Made by a program: the position numbers and the translations under genes. 64,000 bases of DNA from Tardiphaga sp. 709 (GTDB lineage Bacteria; Pseudomonadota; Alphaproteobacteria; Rhizobiales; Xanthobacteraceae): the NCBI RefSeq assembly GCF_032401055.1, contig NZ_CP135529.1, positions 6,195,764-6,259,763 on the forward strand, in the 5' to 3' direction. Positions 1 to 8,335 of this stretch are shown here, piece by piece. Position 1 is the stretch's first letter. Every line of letters begins with the position of its first letter. The notes under the pieces were generated by a model. It was not told the origin of the DNA. It worked only from the letters and a program-made list of their open reading frames with translations, and did not search any database.

Positions 1-111
1 ACGCAAACGCGGAGCGCCGTTGACCGCTGCGTAATCCCACCATTCCGACCCGATTGCGGCGAATGACGCCTTCGGCTAATTCGCCCCCGGGATCATCACG
101 AGGAACGTCAA

Positions 112-267
112 ATGTCGCTGTCATCCGCCAAGAATTACGCGCTGCGCGCCGCCAAGTCGCAGGACCAGAAGGAAGCCACCGAGCTTTTGTCCAAGGCGAT
201 CATGGAATTGACGCTGGCGATCGAGGCGCAGGACGCCAAGATCAAGAAGATGAACAAGGGCGCATAA
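112..267 (+). CDS. Small conserved hypothetical protein (51 aa)
   Basis: A 51-residue hydrophilic, Lys/Ala-rich, probably helical protein starts with ATG after a good ribosome site (GAGGAA, about 8 bases upstream) and ends in TAA. It has no signal peptide or membrane segment. Even charge spacing and the strong ribosome site argue for a real gene. I recognise the type as a small protein frequent in Bradyrhizobium-like genomes but know no function. It lies 82 bp upstream of a co-directional DUF2171-type gene. Confidence 0.6.
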   Translation: MSLSSAKNYALRAAKSQDQKEATELLSKAIMELTLAIEAQDAKIKKMNKGA

Positions 268-349
268 TCGGGACGCCGATCTCACCGGATCGCGATTGAA
301 CCTATTGCGCAGCCGCACGTTCAGTGTTCCCCACATCAGAGGATACGAC

Positions 350-592
350 ATGAGTGCGCTCAGCAAGATCAAAGAACATATGGAAGTCATCGGCGCGGAC
401 GGCGTGCACGTCGGCACGGTCGACAAGGTCGAGGGCAACCGCATCAAGCTGACCAAGAAGGACAGCGGCGAGGGCAGCCACAAGGGTCACCATCACTTCA
501 TCGATGGCGGTCTGGTCGCCGAGGTTGAGGGCGACAAGGTGCGGCTCTCGGCCAATGGCGACGTCGCCTTTGCGATGGAAGAAGAGAAGTAG
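350..592 (+). CDS. DUF2171-type protein (80 aa)
   Basis: The start is the ATG at 350, with AGAGGA ten bases upstream; the in-frame extension towards 296 has no such site. The protein opens with a helix (SALSKIKEHMEV), then IGADGVHVGTVDKVEGNRIKL, the pattern of DUF2171/PRC-barrel-like small beta proteins, followed by a His-rich turn (HKGHHHF) and a GDKVRLS strand. Members are cytoplasmic, of unknown function, and common in Rhizobiales, often with stress genes. A strong hairpin terminator follows immediately. The family assignment is fairly safe; the role is unknown. Confidence 0.75.
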   Translation: MSALSKIKEHMEVIGADGVHVGTVDKVEGNRIKLTKKDSGEGSHKGHHHFIDGGLVAEVEGDKVRLSANGDVAFAMEEEK

Positions 593-596
593 AACG

Positions 597-630
597 AAAA
601 AGCCCCGCGGTGCGAACCGCGGGGCTTTCG
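597..630. terminator. Bidirectional Rho-independent terminator
   Basis: A 13-bp perfect stem (599-611 with 616-628) with a 4-base loop is bordered by A-run and T-run. It sits between the convergent DUF2171 gene and the TctC-type gene and can serve both. Confidence 0.85.
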
Positions 631-666
631 TTCGGATCACTCAGATGGAGCGAGGTGAGACGCGCC

Positions 667-1671
667 TCACTTCACCTCCATCTGCAGGCCTTCCTTGTCG
701 ATGATGGTCTTGAACTTGGCCGTCTCAGCCTCGACGAAGGTCTGGAATTGTTGGGGCGTGCCGTAGTCCGACACGGCGCCCATGGCCGCGATGGTCTTCT
801 TGGTCGCATCCGTGCCGAGCAGAACCTTGATCTGCTCATTGAGCGAGGTCACGGCTTCGGTCGGTGTGCTCTTCGGATAGAATACGCCAAACCATGACGC
901 GACGTCGAACTTCTCCAGCTCGGGCGCGGTCTCGCGCATCGCCGGAACGTTCGGGCACTGGGCATTGCGCTGCTGCGTGGTGACGGCAAGGCCGGTGAGC
1001 TTGCCGTCGAGCACCTGCGGCAGCGACGGATAGAGATTGTCGAACAGGATCTGGATGTCGCCAGCGAGGGCCGCCTGCAGCGCAGGACCCGCGCCGCGGA
1101 ACGGCACGTGCTGCATCTTCAATCCGGTGAGCTGCAGCCACCATGCGCCGGTGAGATGCGGGCTCTGGCCGACGCCCGACGAGCCATAGTTCAGCTTGTC
1201 CGGATTGGCCTTGATATAGGCGATCAGCTCCGGGATCGTCTTGATCGGCACGCTCGGATGCGCGCAGACGATGTTCGGAATCTTGATCATGTTGCTGACC
1301 GCCTGCAACTGATCGCTCTTGTAGGTCAGGTTCTTGAAGATGCTGTAGGCGATGGCGTTGGGGCCGGGATTGCCGACCAGGATGGTGTGGCCATCGCCCT
1401 TGAGGCGCGCGACTTCGGCGGTGCCGATGGTGCCGCCGCCGCCCGAGCGGTTTTCCACCACCACGGACTGGCCCCAGGCCGGCTGCAGATGCGCAGCGAG
1501 CATACGGCCCATCACGTCGGTGGAGCCGCCGGCTGCGGCGGGCACGATGACGCGGACGGTTTCAGTGGGCTTCCATTCGCCGGCGCCGAGACTCGCGCGC
1601 GGCAGGATCGCGGCGCTGGTGATCGCGGCGGCGCCGGTGAGTACCCGGCGACGGGTAACCAGATTGGTCAT
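667..1671 (-). CDS. Tripartite tricarboxylate transporter substrate-binding protein (Bug/TctC family)
   Basis: This 334-residue periplasmic binding protein belongs to the Bug/TctC family, which captures carboxylates or other small organic acids. The ATG at 1671 gives a twin-arginine-like leader (TRRRVLTGAAAITSAAIL) ending near LGA; a longer in-frame reading upstream has no signal. The mature part shows family marks: VRVIVPAAAGGSTDVMGR, VVVENRSGGGGTIGTAEVA, HVPFRGAGPALQAALAGDI, and a C-terminal helix LQMEVK. Length is normal. No TctA/TctB membrane partners are nearby, as is common for orphan Bug proteins, so the ligand cannot be inferred. A terminator follows at 597-630. Confidence 0.88.
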   Translation of the reverse strand: MTNLVTRRRVLTGAAAITSAAILPRASLGAGEWKPTETVRVIVPAAAGGSTDVMGRMLAAHLQPAWGQSVVVENRSGGGGTIGTAEVARLKGDGHTILVGNPGPNAIAYSIFKNLTYKSDQLQAVSNMIKIPNIVCAHPSVPIKTIPELIAYIKANPDKLNYGSSGVGQSPHLTGAWWLQLTGLKMQHVPFRGAGPALQAALAGDIQILFDNLYPSLPQVLDGKLTGLAVTTQQRNAQCPNVPAMRETAPELEKFDVASWFGVFYPKSTPTEAVTSLNEQIKVLLGTDATKKTIAAMGAVSDYGTPQQFQTFVEAETAKFKTIIDKEGLQMEVK

Positions 1672-1771
1672 AGCTTCTTCCCTCGATGGTGTCGTTTTGG
1701 TTTTTGATCTTGCTGAAATCGTAATGAGGCAGATGGTGGCGGGCAAGCCGACGTTGGCCACAGCGTAAAGA

Positions 1772-1803
1772 AAAGCCCCGCAGCGTGTGCTGCGGGGCTC
1801 TTG
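1772..1803 (-). terminator. Rho-independent terminator after bamE
   Basis: An 11-bp GC-rich stem (AGCCCCGCAGC with its complement) around a 4-base loop, with T-rich ends, lies just downstream of the bamE stop on the minus strand. Confidence 0.8.
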
Positions 1804-1828
1804 CAATTCAGCGATTTGATAGTTCCGC

Positions 1829-2299
1829 CTAGCGGAAACTGATCAGCTTGAACAGCGGCGTGAGGTAGCTCATTTCCTGACCGGAGGTCGGCGTGGTGCG
1901 GCTGATGAAGTCGAAGATCTTGCCGTCCTGCAGGCCGTAATTGGCGAGCCGGATCACCTTGCGGTTCTTGTCGAAATAGATCGCGATGACGCGCTGGTCG
2001 GTGACCTTCTGCGGCATGAACGCGACGGCGCGTTCGGCGCGCTGCGAGATGTAATAGAACACTTCGCCTGATAGCGTGGCGACAGTGGATGGCGTGCCCA
2101 TCACGATCAGGACCTGATCCTGGCTGGCGCCGATCGGGATCTGCTCCAGCGCGCCGGGGGGCAGGATGTAGCCCTTCTGGAATTGCTCGGCACAGGCGCC
2201 CAGCGTAACGCACAGGGCCGCGACCGCGAGTGCGGCGCGCATGCCGCGCCAGCCACGTGTCAGCCGCGCCTTCGCGCTGATGGAGGTCGAAATTGTCAT
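1829..2299 (-). CDS. bamE: Outer membrane assembly lipoprotein BamE/SmpA family
   Basis: The ATG at 2299 gives a 156-residue protein with a charged N-terminus, a hydrophobic stretch and a lipobox (TLGAC), so it should be lipidated and anchored in the outer membrane. The mature part has the SmpA/OmlA pattern: PIGASQDQVLIVMGTPSTVATLSGEVFYYIS, then VIAIYFDKNRKVIRLANYGLQDG. BamE supports the BAM complex that inserts beta-barrel proteins. The gene is divergent from the cytochrome chaperone gene, with about 140 bp between the starts. The extension upstream of 2299 overlaps that control region and was rejected. Confidence 0.85.
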   Translation of the reverse strand: MTISTSISAKARLTRGWRGMRAALAVAALCVTLGACAEQFQKGYILPPGALEQIPIGASQDQVLIVMGTPSTVATLSGEVFYYISQRAERAVAFMPQKVTDQRVIAIYFDKNRKVIRLANYGLQDGKIFDFISRTTPTSGQEMSYLTPLFKLISFR

Positions 2300-2439
2300 A
2301 GCGGAGGGGGTCCCATCCTCTTGATTCTCGGGAAGGCCTTGCTTCCGAAAGACTTGCATCCCGGAAGGCGTTGACGTACCGGGCAGAACCTCTGAATGCA
2401 ACATGCGCGTGCCCGAGGGGCCCGCCTGAGGAACCCAAG

Positions 2440-2982
2440 ATGGTCTGGCCGTTCAGTCACTTCAGAAAGCCCCCGGCGCCGTTGCGCGGCACCATTGAAG
2501 CCATCTATGGCATGATCGTGGCGCAGGCGCGAGAACCCTTGTTTTATCGGGACTTGGGAGCACCGGATACGGTAAACGGGCGTTTCGATATGTTGCTGCT
2601 GCACCTGTGGCTGGTGCTGCGCCGGCTGAACCCGAAGGATGAGTTGTCGCAGGGACTTTTCGACAGGTTCTGCAGCGATATGGACGATAACCTGCGCGAA
2701 CTCGGCACCAGCGATATGAAGGTGCCGAAGAAAATGCGGGAATTCGGCGATGCGTTTTACGGCCGGACAGGCGCCTATGACGCAGCGCTTGGCGCGGGCA
2801 GGGAGCCTCTGGCGGCGGCGCTGTCGAAGAATATCTATAGTGGCATGGACATCGAGAACGCCCGGCGTCTCGCTGTTTATGTCGAAGCGGCGAATGCCCG
2901 TCTGGGCACGCTGGATGCAACGACACTGACATCAGGCGCGTGGCATTTCCCGTCGCCTGCGGAGACCTTGGTAACGACATGA
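2440..2982 (+). CDS. Ubiquinol-cytochrome c chaperone family protein
   Basis: The ATG at 2440 follows GAGGA by about eight bases. The 180-residue protein matches the bacterial ubiquinol-cytochrome c chaperone family (CBP3-like): FYRDLGAPDTVNGRFDMLLLHLWLVLRRL, then FDRFCSDMDDNLRELGTSDMKVPKKM and YGRTGAYDAAL. Mitochondrial CBP3 helps cytochrome b synthesis and bc1 assembly; the bacterial role is inferred from that. It is the first gene of a run and overlaps yceD by an ATGA junction, implying translational coupling. Confidence 0.85.
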   Translation: MVWPFSHFRKPPAPLRGTIEAIYGMIVAQAREPLFYRDLGAPDTVNGRFDMLLLHLWLVLRRLNPKDELSQGLFDRFCSDMDDNLRELGTSDMKVPKKMREFGDAFYGRTGAYDAALGAGREPLAAALSKNIYSGMDIENARRLAVYVEAANARLGTLDATTLTSGAWHFPSPAETLVTT

Positions 2983-3569
2983 ACAAACCCGACCGCACCG
3001 TGGATCTCACGCCGCCCTGGAGCGTGCCCATCGCCGTGATCCAGATCCCGGAAACGGGGCTGGCGCGCGACATCGAGGCCACGCCCGAGGAGCGCAAGCG
3101 GATCGCCGAACTCGGTGGCCTCGTCAGCGTGGGCGCCGTGAAAGGCGAACTCCTGCTGAACCCCGTCAAGGGCGGTACGGTGCATGTCACCGGTCGCATC
3201 TGGGGCAAGGTCGAGCAGACCTGCGTGGTGACGCTGGACCCGCTGGCTGCCGATTTCGAGGAAGAGATCGACGTGATTTTCGCGCCGCCATCGCAGATTC
3301 GCGAACTCGCCGAATCGGTGGACGAGGACGTGGAGAGCGACGAGGAGACCCCGGATCCGCCGGAGCCGATCGAAAACGGTTTGATCGACCTCGGCAAACT
3401 GGCGACCGACGCGCTGTTTCTGGGGCTGGACCCGTATCCCCGTAAGCCAGATGCCGTATTCGAGCCGCTGGTGGAGGTTCCGGACCCGGAAGAGCATCCG
3501 TTTGCGGCCCTGAAAGCGCTGAAAACCGCCTCTGAGACGCCCCAATCCAAAAAGCCCGGGAAGGGCTGA
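2979..3569 (+). CDS. YceD family protein (DUF177)
   Basis: The ATG overlaps the previous stop (ATGA). The 196-residue protein carries the DUF177/YceD pattern: an N-terminal PWSVPIAVIQIPETG segment, a strand-rich middle with TGRIWGKVEQTCVVTLDPL, an acidic linker rich in Asp/Glu, and GLIDLGKLATDALFLGLDPYPRKP near the end. In other bacteria YceD affects 23S rRNA accumulation and lies upstream of rpmF-plsX. Here rpmF is absent and plsX follows about 200 bp later, the usual alphaproteobacterial arrangement. Confidence 0.85.
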   Translation: MNKPDRTVDLTPPWSVPIAVIQIPETGLARDIEATPEERKRIAELGGLVSVGAVKGELLLNPVKGGTVHVTGRIWGKVEQTCVVTLDPLAADFEEEIDVIFAPPSQIRELAESVDEDVESDEETPDPPEPIENGLIDLGKLATDALFLGLDPYPRKPDAVFEPLVEVPDPEEHPFAALKALKTASETPQSKKPGKG

Positions 3570-3771
3570 GACCGGGGTCCGATTCCACGCCCGGTGCGGC
3601 TGACGGGACAAAAGCGCCCGGTCAAGATGTTGTATCGGGTCACGGAAACGCTATTGTCCCCGGCCGAAATCGGGTTAATGCCATAACTTCGCCGTCTGCC
3701 GCCAAATGCGGCAGACTTCGTCCGCGGCCACGAGCGTCACAGGCCGCAAGAGACAGGTTTCCGGAACGTCC

Positions 3772-4833
3772 ATGCCGAAAAAGGTTCGCATCGCGCTAGA
3801 CGCCATGGGTGGCGACATCGGCGCATCGGTGGTCATTCCCGGCGCCGCGATTTCGTTGACCCGGCATCCCGACAGTGAGTTCCTGCTGTTCGGTGACAGC
3901 GCGCTGATCGAGAAAGAACTCGCCAATCATCCGGCACTGAAGGCCGTATCGAAGGTGATCCATACCGACGTTGCCGTCAGCATGCATGACAAGCCGAGCC
4001 AGGCGCTGCGCCGTGGCCGCAAGGTCTCGTCGATGTGGCTGGCGATCGAGGCGGTAAAGAAGGGCGACGCCGATGTCGCGATCTCCGCCGGCAATACCGG
4101 CGCGCTGATGGCGATGGCGCGCTTTTGCTTGCGCATGCTCGACGGTATCGAACGTCCGGGCCTCGCCGCGATCTGGCCGACCACGCGCGGCGATTCCGTC
4201 GTGCTCGATCTCGGCGCCACCATCGGCGGCGACGCCAACCATCTGAAGACTCTCGCCGTCATGGGCAGCGCCATGGCCAGCGCGCTGTTCGATCTGGCGC
4301 GGCCGACGGTCGGCCTGCTCAATATCGGCGTCGAGGAAATTAAGGGCGGCGACGAAATCCGCGATGCCGCCGAACTGCTGCGCACCGCCAATCTGCCGCA
4401 GCTCGAATTCGTCGGGTTCGTGGAGGGCGACGGCATCGGCCGCGGCGATGCCGACGTGATCGTCACCGAAGGTTTCAGCGGCAATATCGCGCTCAAGGCG
4501 GCTGAGGGCACCGCGCGCCAGTTCGCCGAATACCTGCGCAATGCCATGGCCCGCACCTGGCGCTCGCGCATCGGCTACCTGTTCGCCAAGAATGCCTTCA
4601 AGGCGGTGCGCGACAAGGTCGATCCGAACAAGTCCAATGGCGCGGTGTTTCTCGGCCTGCGCGGCATCGTGGTGAAGAGCCACGGTGGTACCAATGCCGA
4701 CGGTTTCGCCTATGCGGTGGATGTCGGTTACGACATGGTCCGCTACGACCTTCTCACCAAGATCAATCAAATGCTCAACCGCGACGGCCAAGCGCTCCCT
4801 GCGAGCCCGGCTGCGCAGGAGGCTGTCTCGTGA
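3772..4833 (+). CDS. plsX: Phosphate acyltransferase PlsX
   Basis: PlsX converts acyl-ACP and phosphate to acyl-phosphate, the acyl donor for PlsY in phospholipid synthesis; it is a peripheral membrane enzyme. The 353-residue protein begins [17 protein letters not shown], the family hallmark, and contains [45 protein letters not shown] and [13 protein letters not shown]. The ATG at 3772 aligns with the usual N-terminus; in-frame codons back to 3706 are probably leader. The stop overlaps the GTG start of fabH. Confidence 0.95.
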   Translation: MPKKVRIALDAMGGDIGASVVIPGAAISLTRHPDSEFLLFGDSALIEKELANHPALKAVSKVIHTDVAVSMHDKPSQALRRGRKVSSMWLAIEAVKKGDADVAISAGNTGALMAMARFCLRMLDGIERPGLAAIWPTTRGDSVVLDLGATIGGDANHLKTLAVMGSAMASALFDLARPTVGLLNIGVEEIKGGDEIRDAAELLRTANLPQLEFVGFVEGDGIGRGDADVIVTEGFSGNIALKAAEGTARQFAEYLRNAMARTWRSRIGYLFAKNAFKAVRDKVDPNKSNGAVFLGLRGIVVKSHGGTNADGFAYAVDVGYDMVRYDLLTKINQMLNRDGQALPASPAAQEAVS

Positions 4834-5807
4834 CTGCGATACGTTCGGTCGTGCTCGGCTGCGGCTCTTACCTGCCGGAGCGGATCCTGACCAATGCCGA
4901 ACTGGCATCCAAGGTTGACACATCGGACGAGTGGATCGTCCAGCGCACCGGTATCAAGCAGCGCCATATCGCTGCCGACGGCGAGTTCACCTCGCATCTG
5001 GCGATCAAGGCCGCGCAGGCGGCGCTGGCCAATGCCGGCGTCGATGCGCAGTCCATCGACCTGATCGTGCTGGCGACCTCGACCCCGGACAACACGTTCC
5101 CGGCGACCGCCGTTGCGGTGCAGAACGCGCTCGGCATCACGCATGGCGCGGCATTCGACCTACAGGCGGTGTGTTCCGGCTTCATCTTTGGGCTGACCAC
5201 CGCCGACAGTCTGCTGCGCACCGGCGCCGGCAAGCGTGCGCTGGTGATCGGCGCGGAGACTTTCTCGCGGATTCTCGACTGGACCGATCGCGGAACCTGC
5301 GTGCTGTTCGGTGACGGCGCCGGTGCGGTGGTGCTGGAAGCACAGACCCAGCCCGGCGAAGCCAGCGATCGCGGCGTGCTGACCACGCATCTGCGCTCGG
5401 ACGGGCGGCACAAGGAAAAGCTGTTCGTCGATGGCGGCCCGTCCTCGACGCAGACGGTGGGTTACCTGCGCATGGAAGGCCGCGAGGTCTTCAAACATGC
5501 GGTGGGCATGATCACCGACGTGATCGTCGATGCCTTTAAGGCCACCGGCGCCAGCGCCGAAACCATCGACTGGTTCGTGCCGCACCAGGCCAACAAGCGC
5601 ATTATCGATGCGTCGGCGCATAAACTGCATATTGCACCGCAAAAGGTGGTGCTGACGGTGGATCTTCACGGCAACACGTCGGCGGCCTCGATTCCGCTCG
5701 CATTGTCGGTGGCGGTCAATGACGGCCGTATCAAGAAGGGCGACCTCGTCCTGCTCGAAGCCATGGGCGGCGGCTTCACCTGGGGGTCTGCACTCATTCG
5801 CTGGTGA
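4830..5807 (+). CDS. fabH: 3-oxoacyl-[acyl-carrier-protein] synthase III
   Basis: FabH condenses acetyl-CoA with malonyl-ACP to start fatty acid synthesis. The GTG start overlaps the plsX stop by four bases. The 325-residue protein has the full catalytic triad: Cys115 in DLQAVCSGF, His252 in FVPHQANKR and Asn282 in HGNTSAAS. The C-terminus GLY-rich [16 protein letters not shown] is typical. Coupling with plsX links initiation of acyl chains to phospholipid formation. Confidence 0.96.
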   Translation: MTAIRSVVLGCGSYLPERILTNAELASKVDTSDEWIVQRTGIKQRHIAADGEFTSHLAIKAAQAALANAGVDAQSIDLIVLATSTPDNTFPATAVAVQNALGITHGAAFDLQAVCSGFIFGLTTADSLLRTGAGKRALVIGAETFSRILDWTDRGTCVLFGDGAGAVVLEAQTQPGEASDRGVLTTHLRSDGRHKEKLFVDGGPSSTQTVGYLRMEGREVFKHAVGMITDVIVDAFKATGASAETIDWFVPHQANKRIIDASAHKLHIAPQKVVLTVDLHGNTSAASIPLALSVAVNDGRIKKGDLVLLEAMGGGFTWGSALIRW

Positions 5808-5952
5808 TGCGCCGGTGATGATGCAGATCGACAACATCTCAAATTGTCATGATTTTCCATGCCTTTGCATCGATGGTGACTGTTGACCGGAGCGCGTTAA
5901 CCTCCTAATTTCTGACGCGAATTTGGTTCGCCGAGAGTAGTTGGGGCAGGCG

Positions 5953-6288
5953 ATGACGGGCACGGGAAAAACAGTCACACGCGTTGATCTGTGCGAAGCG
6001 GTCTACCAAAAGGTAGGTCTCTCGCGCACTGAGTCGTCCGCGTTTGTTGAACTGGTTTTGAAAGAAATTACGGATTGTCTGGAGAAGGGCGAGACAGTGA
6101 AGCTGTCGTCGTTCGGCTCCTTCATGGTGCGCAAAAAAGGCGAGCGCATCGGCCGCAATCCGAAGACGGGCACAGAAGTACCGATCTCGCCGCGGCGGGT
6201 GATGGTATTCAAGCCGTCGGCGATCCTGAAACAGCGGATCAATGGCGACAGTACCGCAGTTGGCAACGGTAAAGATCACGACGAGTAG
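5953..6288 (+). CDS. ihfA: Integration host factor subunit alpha
   Basis: The 111-residue protein is an HU/IHF-fold DNA-bending protein: [46 protein letters not shown], and the beta-arm region [18 protein letters not shown] heterodimers with IhfB bend DNA in recombination, replication and promoter control. The ATG at 5953 follows GGGGCAGG; an in-frame TTG twelve bases earlier would add four residues. It precedes the MerR gene by 32 bp, a conserved pairing in alphaproteobacteria. IHF is often a cofactor of tyrosine integrases such as the one in this window. Confidence 0.93.
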   Translation: MTGTGKTVTRVDLCEAVYQKVGLSRTESSAFVELVLKEITDCLEKGETVKLSSFGSFMVRKKGERIGRNPKTGTEVPISPRRVMVFKPSAILKQRINGDSTAVGNGKDHDE

Positions 6289-6320
6289 AAACCACAGGGC
6301 GAACCACAGGGATCCTGCAC

Positions 6321-7133
6321 TTGGACAAAGCGCCGGATGCGTTTCGAACCATAAGCGAGGTCGCTGACGATCTCGATATACCGCAGCATGTTCTGCGGTT
6401 CTGGGAAACGCGGTTCACTCAAATCAAACCGATGAAGCGATCCGGCGGTCGGCGATATTATCGCCCGGACGATGTCGATCTGCTGCGCGGCATCCGCCGG
6501 TTGCTCTACGGCGAAGGCTATACCATCCGCGGCGTGCAACGAATCCTGAAAGAGAACGGTATCAAGTCGGTGCAGGGGCTGGTCGACGGCCACGCTGCGC
6601 CGAGCTTCGCGCCGACGTCTGCCGCCATCGCGCCGCGCGTCCAGGCAAAGCGTCCCGTGATCGAAGAGGATCATGAGGAAGAAGAGGCCGAGGACGAAGT
6701 AGAACGCGACGAGGAGATCGAGGAAGAAGCCGAAGAGGAAGCTGACGCCGAAGGCGCCGAGGACGAGGAAGAAGAGGGCGACGAGGACGGCGGCGACGAG
6801 GGTGAGGACGAAGAGGCTGAGGAGGAAGAAGACGAGGAGGAAGCTGCTGCTCCCGTCGCCGCCCGCCGCGCCCCCCCGATGACGTCGGCGTCGCCACGCG
6901 TGGAGCCACAGCTGCCGCGGCCGCCGTCGCGGGCAAACCCCGTATTGGCAAATCCTGTTGCGGCACGGCCCGAACCGGCAATGTCGGCTCCGACGCAGAG
7001 CGCAAGACCTGCTGCGGTCCCGAGCCCAAGGCCGAACCCGCAGCGCCGGCTGGAGCGCGAACGGCTCGAAGCCGTGCTCGAGGAGTTGCTGGCGGCGCGC
7101 CGGGCGCTCGATACGGCGATGAAGGACGGCTAG
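6321..7133 (+). CDS. MerR family transcriptional regulator with long acidic region
   Basis: A TTG start (6321) gives 270 residues. Residues about 8-80 form a MerR-type winged helix: [25 protein letters not shown], then [35 protein letters not shown]. Residues about 113-180 are almost only Glu, Asp, Ala and Gly, followed by a Pro/Ala-rich stretch and a C-terminal coiled coil ([21 protein letters not shown]). No metal-binding cysteines are seen. Orthologues downstream of ihfA are usual in this family of bacteria; target genes are unknown. The acidic region is probably disordered. Confidence 0.85.
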   Translation: MDKAPDAFRTISEVADDLDIPQHVLRFWETRFTQIKPMKRSGGRRYYRPDDVDLLRGIRRLLYGEGYTIRGVQRILKENGIKSVQGLVDGHAAPSFAPTSAAIAPRVQAKRPVIEEDHEEEEAEDEVERDEEIEEEAEEEADAEGAEDEEEEGDEDGGDEGEDEEAEEEEDEEEAAAPVAARRAPPMTSASPRVEPQLPRPPSRANPVLANPVAARPEPAMSAPTQSARPAAVPSPRPNPQRRLERERLEAVLEELLAARRALDTAMKDG

Positions 7134-7213
7134 CTGCCGCCCCACAACCAATCCGTTTCAATCCGCTCAGCCTTCTTGCGCCTCGGACGGATCGAAGCTA
7201 CACGATGCCCCAT

Positions 7214-7291
7214 CGGAGCGTAGCGCAGCCCGGTTAGCGCACTAGTCTGGGAGACTAGGGGTCGGAGGTTCGAATCCTCTCGCTCCGACCA
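7214..7291 (+). tRNA. tRNA-Pro (anticodon GGG)
   Basis: The acceptor arm 7214-7220 pairs with 7281-7287, and the encoded 3' end is A plus CCA (7288-7291). The anticodon stem CTAGT/ACTAG encloses the loop CTGGGAG with anticodon GGG at 7249-7251, reading CCC and CCU. The T arm GGTTCGAATCC is canonical. Its 3' portion from 7245 is duplicated at 49999-50046, so this gene is the attachment site of the integrated element; the intact copy remains at the left end. Confidence 0.96.
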
Positions 7292-7292
7292 T
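7245..7292. repeat. attL: 48-bp core direct repeat in tRNA-Pro
   Basis: From the anticodon stem through CCA plus one base, this 48-bp sequence is identical to 49999-50046. It is the left attachment junction of the element. Confidence 0.9.
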
Positions 7293-7359
7293 ATAAATTA
7301 CTGATTTCATTAGCTTTTATCCGATCTCTATGAGGTCGATAAACTGGAAACCCCCTTCA

Positions 7360-7381
7360 GGGAAGCACCGGGGAAGCACGG
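7360..7381. repeat. Left 22-bp terminal repeat (candidate integrase arm site)
   Basis: Two GGGAAGCAC units in tandem (11-bp period) form a 22-bp sequence found again, same strand, at 49865-49886. It lies 67 bp inside attL. Paired repeats near att cores are typical arm-type binding sites of tyrosine integrases; that function is inferred. Confidence 0.65.
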
Positions 7382-7384
7382 GGC

Positions 7385-7627
7385 TTATTTCGCGGGCGCT
7401 TTTAGCCTCGTGACACCTTCTCCGCGATCGTAGGAAAACTCAATTCGAGCTTTCGAGAACGCTGCTTCGAGTGCGGCGGCGGTGGCGCGCGTACCCGGAA
7501 TCGGTCCACTTTCCTTCTCAAGGCGCTTGATCGTTGGGAGCGAAAGATCTGCTGCCTCAGCAAGATCCGTTTGCTCCCATCGGAGCAGGGCACGCGCCGC
7601 TCGGATCATTTCGCTAGTGAGCATCAT
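7385..7627 (-). CDS. XRE-type helix-turn-helix regulator (80 aa)
   Basis: An 80-residue protein made almost only of a Cro/CI-type helix-turn-helix: MIRAARALLRWEQTDLAEAADLS, then LPTIKRLEKESGPIPGTRATAAALEAAF. This short form is common at ends of rhizobial islands. ATG 7627 is preceded by GGAG ten bases upstream. Its promoter is one half of the mirror-symmetric pair at 7643-7685, so the protein is a good candidate to bind that palindrome and control itself and the divergent gene. Target and effector are inferred only. Confidence 0.82.
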   Translation of the reverse strand: MMLTSEMIRAARALLRWEQTDLAEAADLSLPTIKRLEKESGPIPGTRATAAALEAAFSKARIEFSYDRGEGVTRLKAPAK

Positions 7628-7642
7628 ATTCTCAAATCTCCA

Positions 7643-7685
7643 ATTGACACCTCAAGTATTACAATCTAATACTCTAGGTGTCAAT
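7643..7685. promoter_or_regulatory. Mirror-symmetric overlapping divergent promoters and operator
   Basis: A 43-bp imperfect palindrome centred on 7664. The plus strand has TTGACA (7644-7649), a 17-bp spacer and TAATAC (7667-7672). The minus strand has exactly the same, TTGACA (7684-7679), 17 bp, TAATAC (7661-7656). The two promoters occupy the same DNA, so polymerase binding should be mutually exclusive. Outer arms (10 bp) and inner arms (AGTATT/AATACT) match perfectly. Likely operator for the adjacent XRE protein. Confidence 0.8.
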
Positions 7686-7755
7686 AGCGACGCGAGCCGA
7701 GTCGAAGCGCGAACTTCGACCCAGCTCTAACCCTCAAAGAGAAGGACCTCTCCCG

Positions 7756-8055
7756 ATGGCTAGGCAGAACGGTATCACTCAGAACGCTCGCACCTCAAAC
7801 GATCAGGATATTGCCGTCGCAGCTTTGCGCCGCGTGCAGCTAGCCGGCGAAGACGACGCAGCCTACGAGTCGGCAATCGCTGCGCTCGAGATTGCTCCGG
7901 CGACGACTGCAGCAGGAGTGCAGGCGCTTTTCGATCTGCTCAAGTCCCGCTTGGACAGTGCGCTCGACGGCGACGAAGTTGATCCAGAGATGATGAAGAT
8001 GTTGGCGCATAACATTTCGGCGGGCATCGCACACTTGGTTCGCAAGGCCGGTTAG
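7756..8055 (+). CDS. Hypothetical protein (99 aa), right-hand gene of the switch
   Basis: The ATG at 7756 follows AGAAGGA by about eleven bases; residues read from 7678 to 7755 overlap the promoter and were dropped. The protein is acidic and helical (AVAALRRVQLAGEDDAAYESAIAALEIAPATTAAG...), with no membrane segment or known motif. It is transcribed from the rightward promoter of the symmetric pair, opposite the XRE gene, and lies 280 bp ahead of the serine recombinase. Function unknown; the position suggests a role in the life cycle of the element. Confidence 0.65.
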   Translation: MARQNGITQNARTSNDQDIAVAALRRVQLAGEDDAAYESAIAALEIAPATTAAGVQALFDLLKSRLDSALDGDEVDPEMMKMLAHNISAGIAHLVRKAG

Positions 8056-8335
8056 GGCGACGCGGCTGCGGTGGCCGAGGGCGACAAGCTTTCGACCACC
8101 GCGGCTCCCCATCGACATTGGACACCGACCCCACCCTGGGCGGGGGCCGCGCTCGGGGCGTCGAGACGTCGCAGGGCGCTCCGACTAAATTTCTATTTTC
8201 TGAAAAGGTCGCGGTCGCAGTTTCCGCAGTGCCGCGCCGCCGATTACTTGTTGAAAATGACTTTCGGATTATTGGTGCTGAATTGTACGAAACCGCGGGG
8301 TCATTCTTTCAGAGCTTTCCACGTCCACTACTGGG

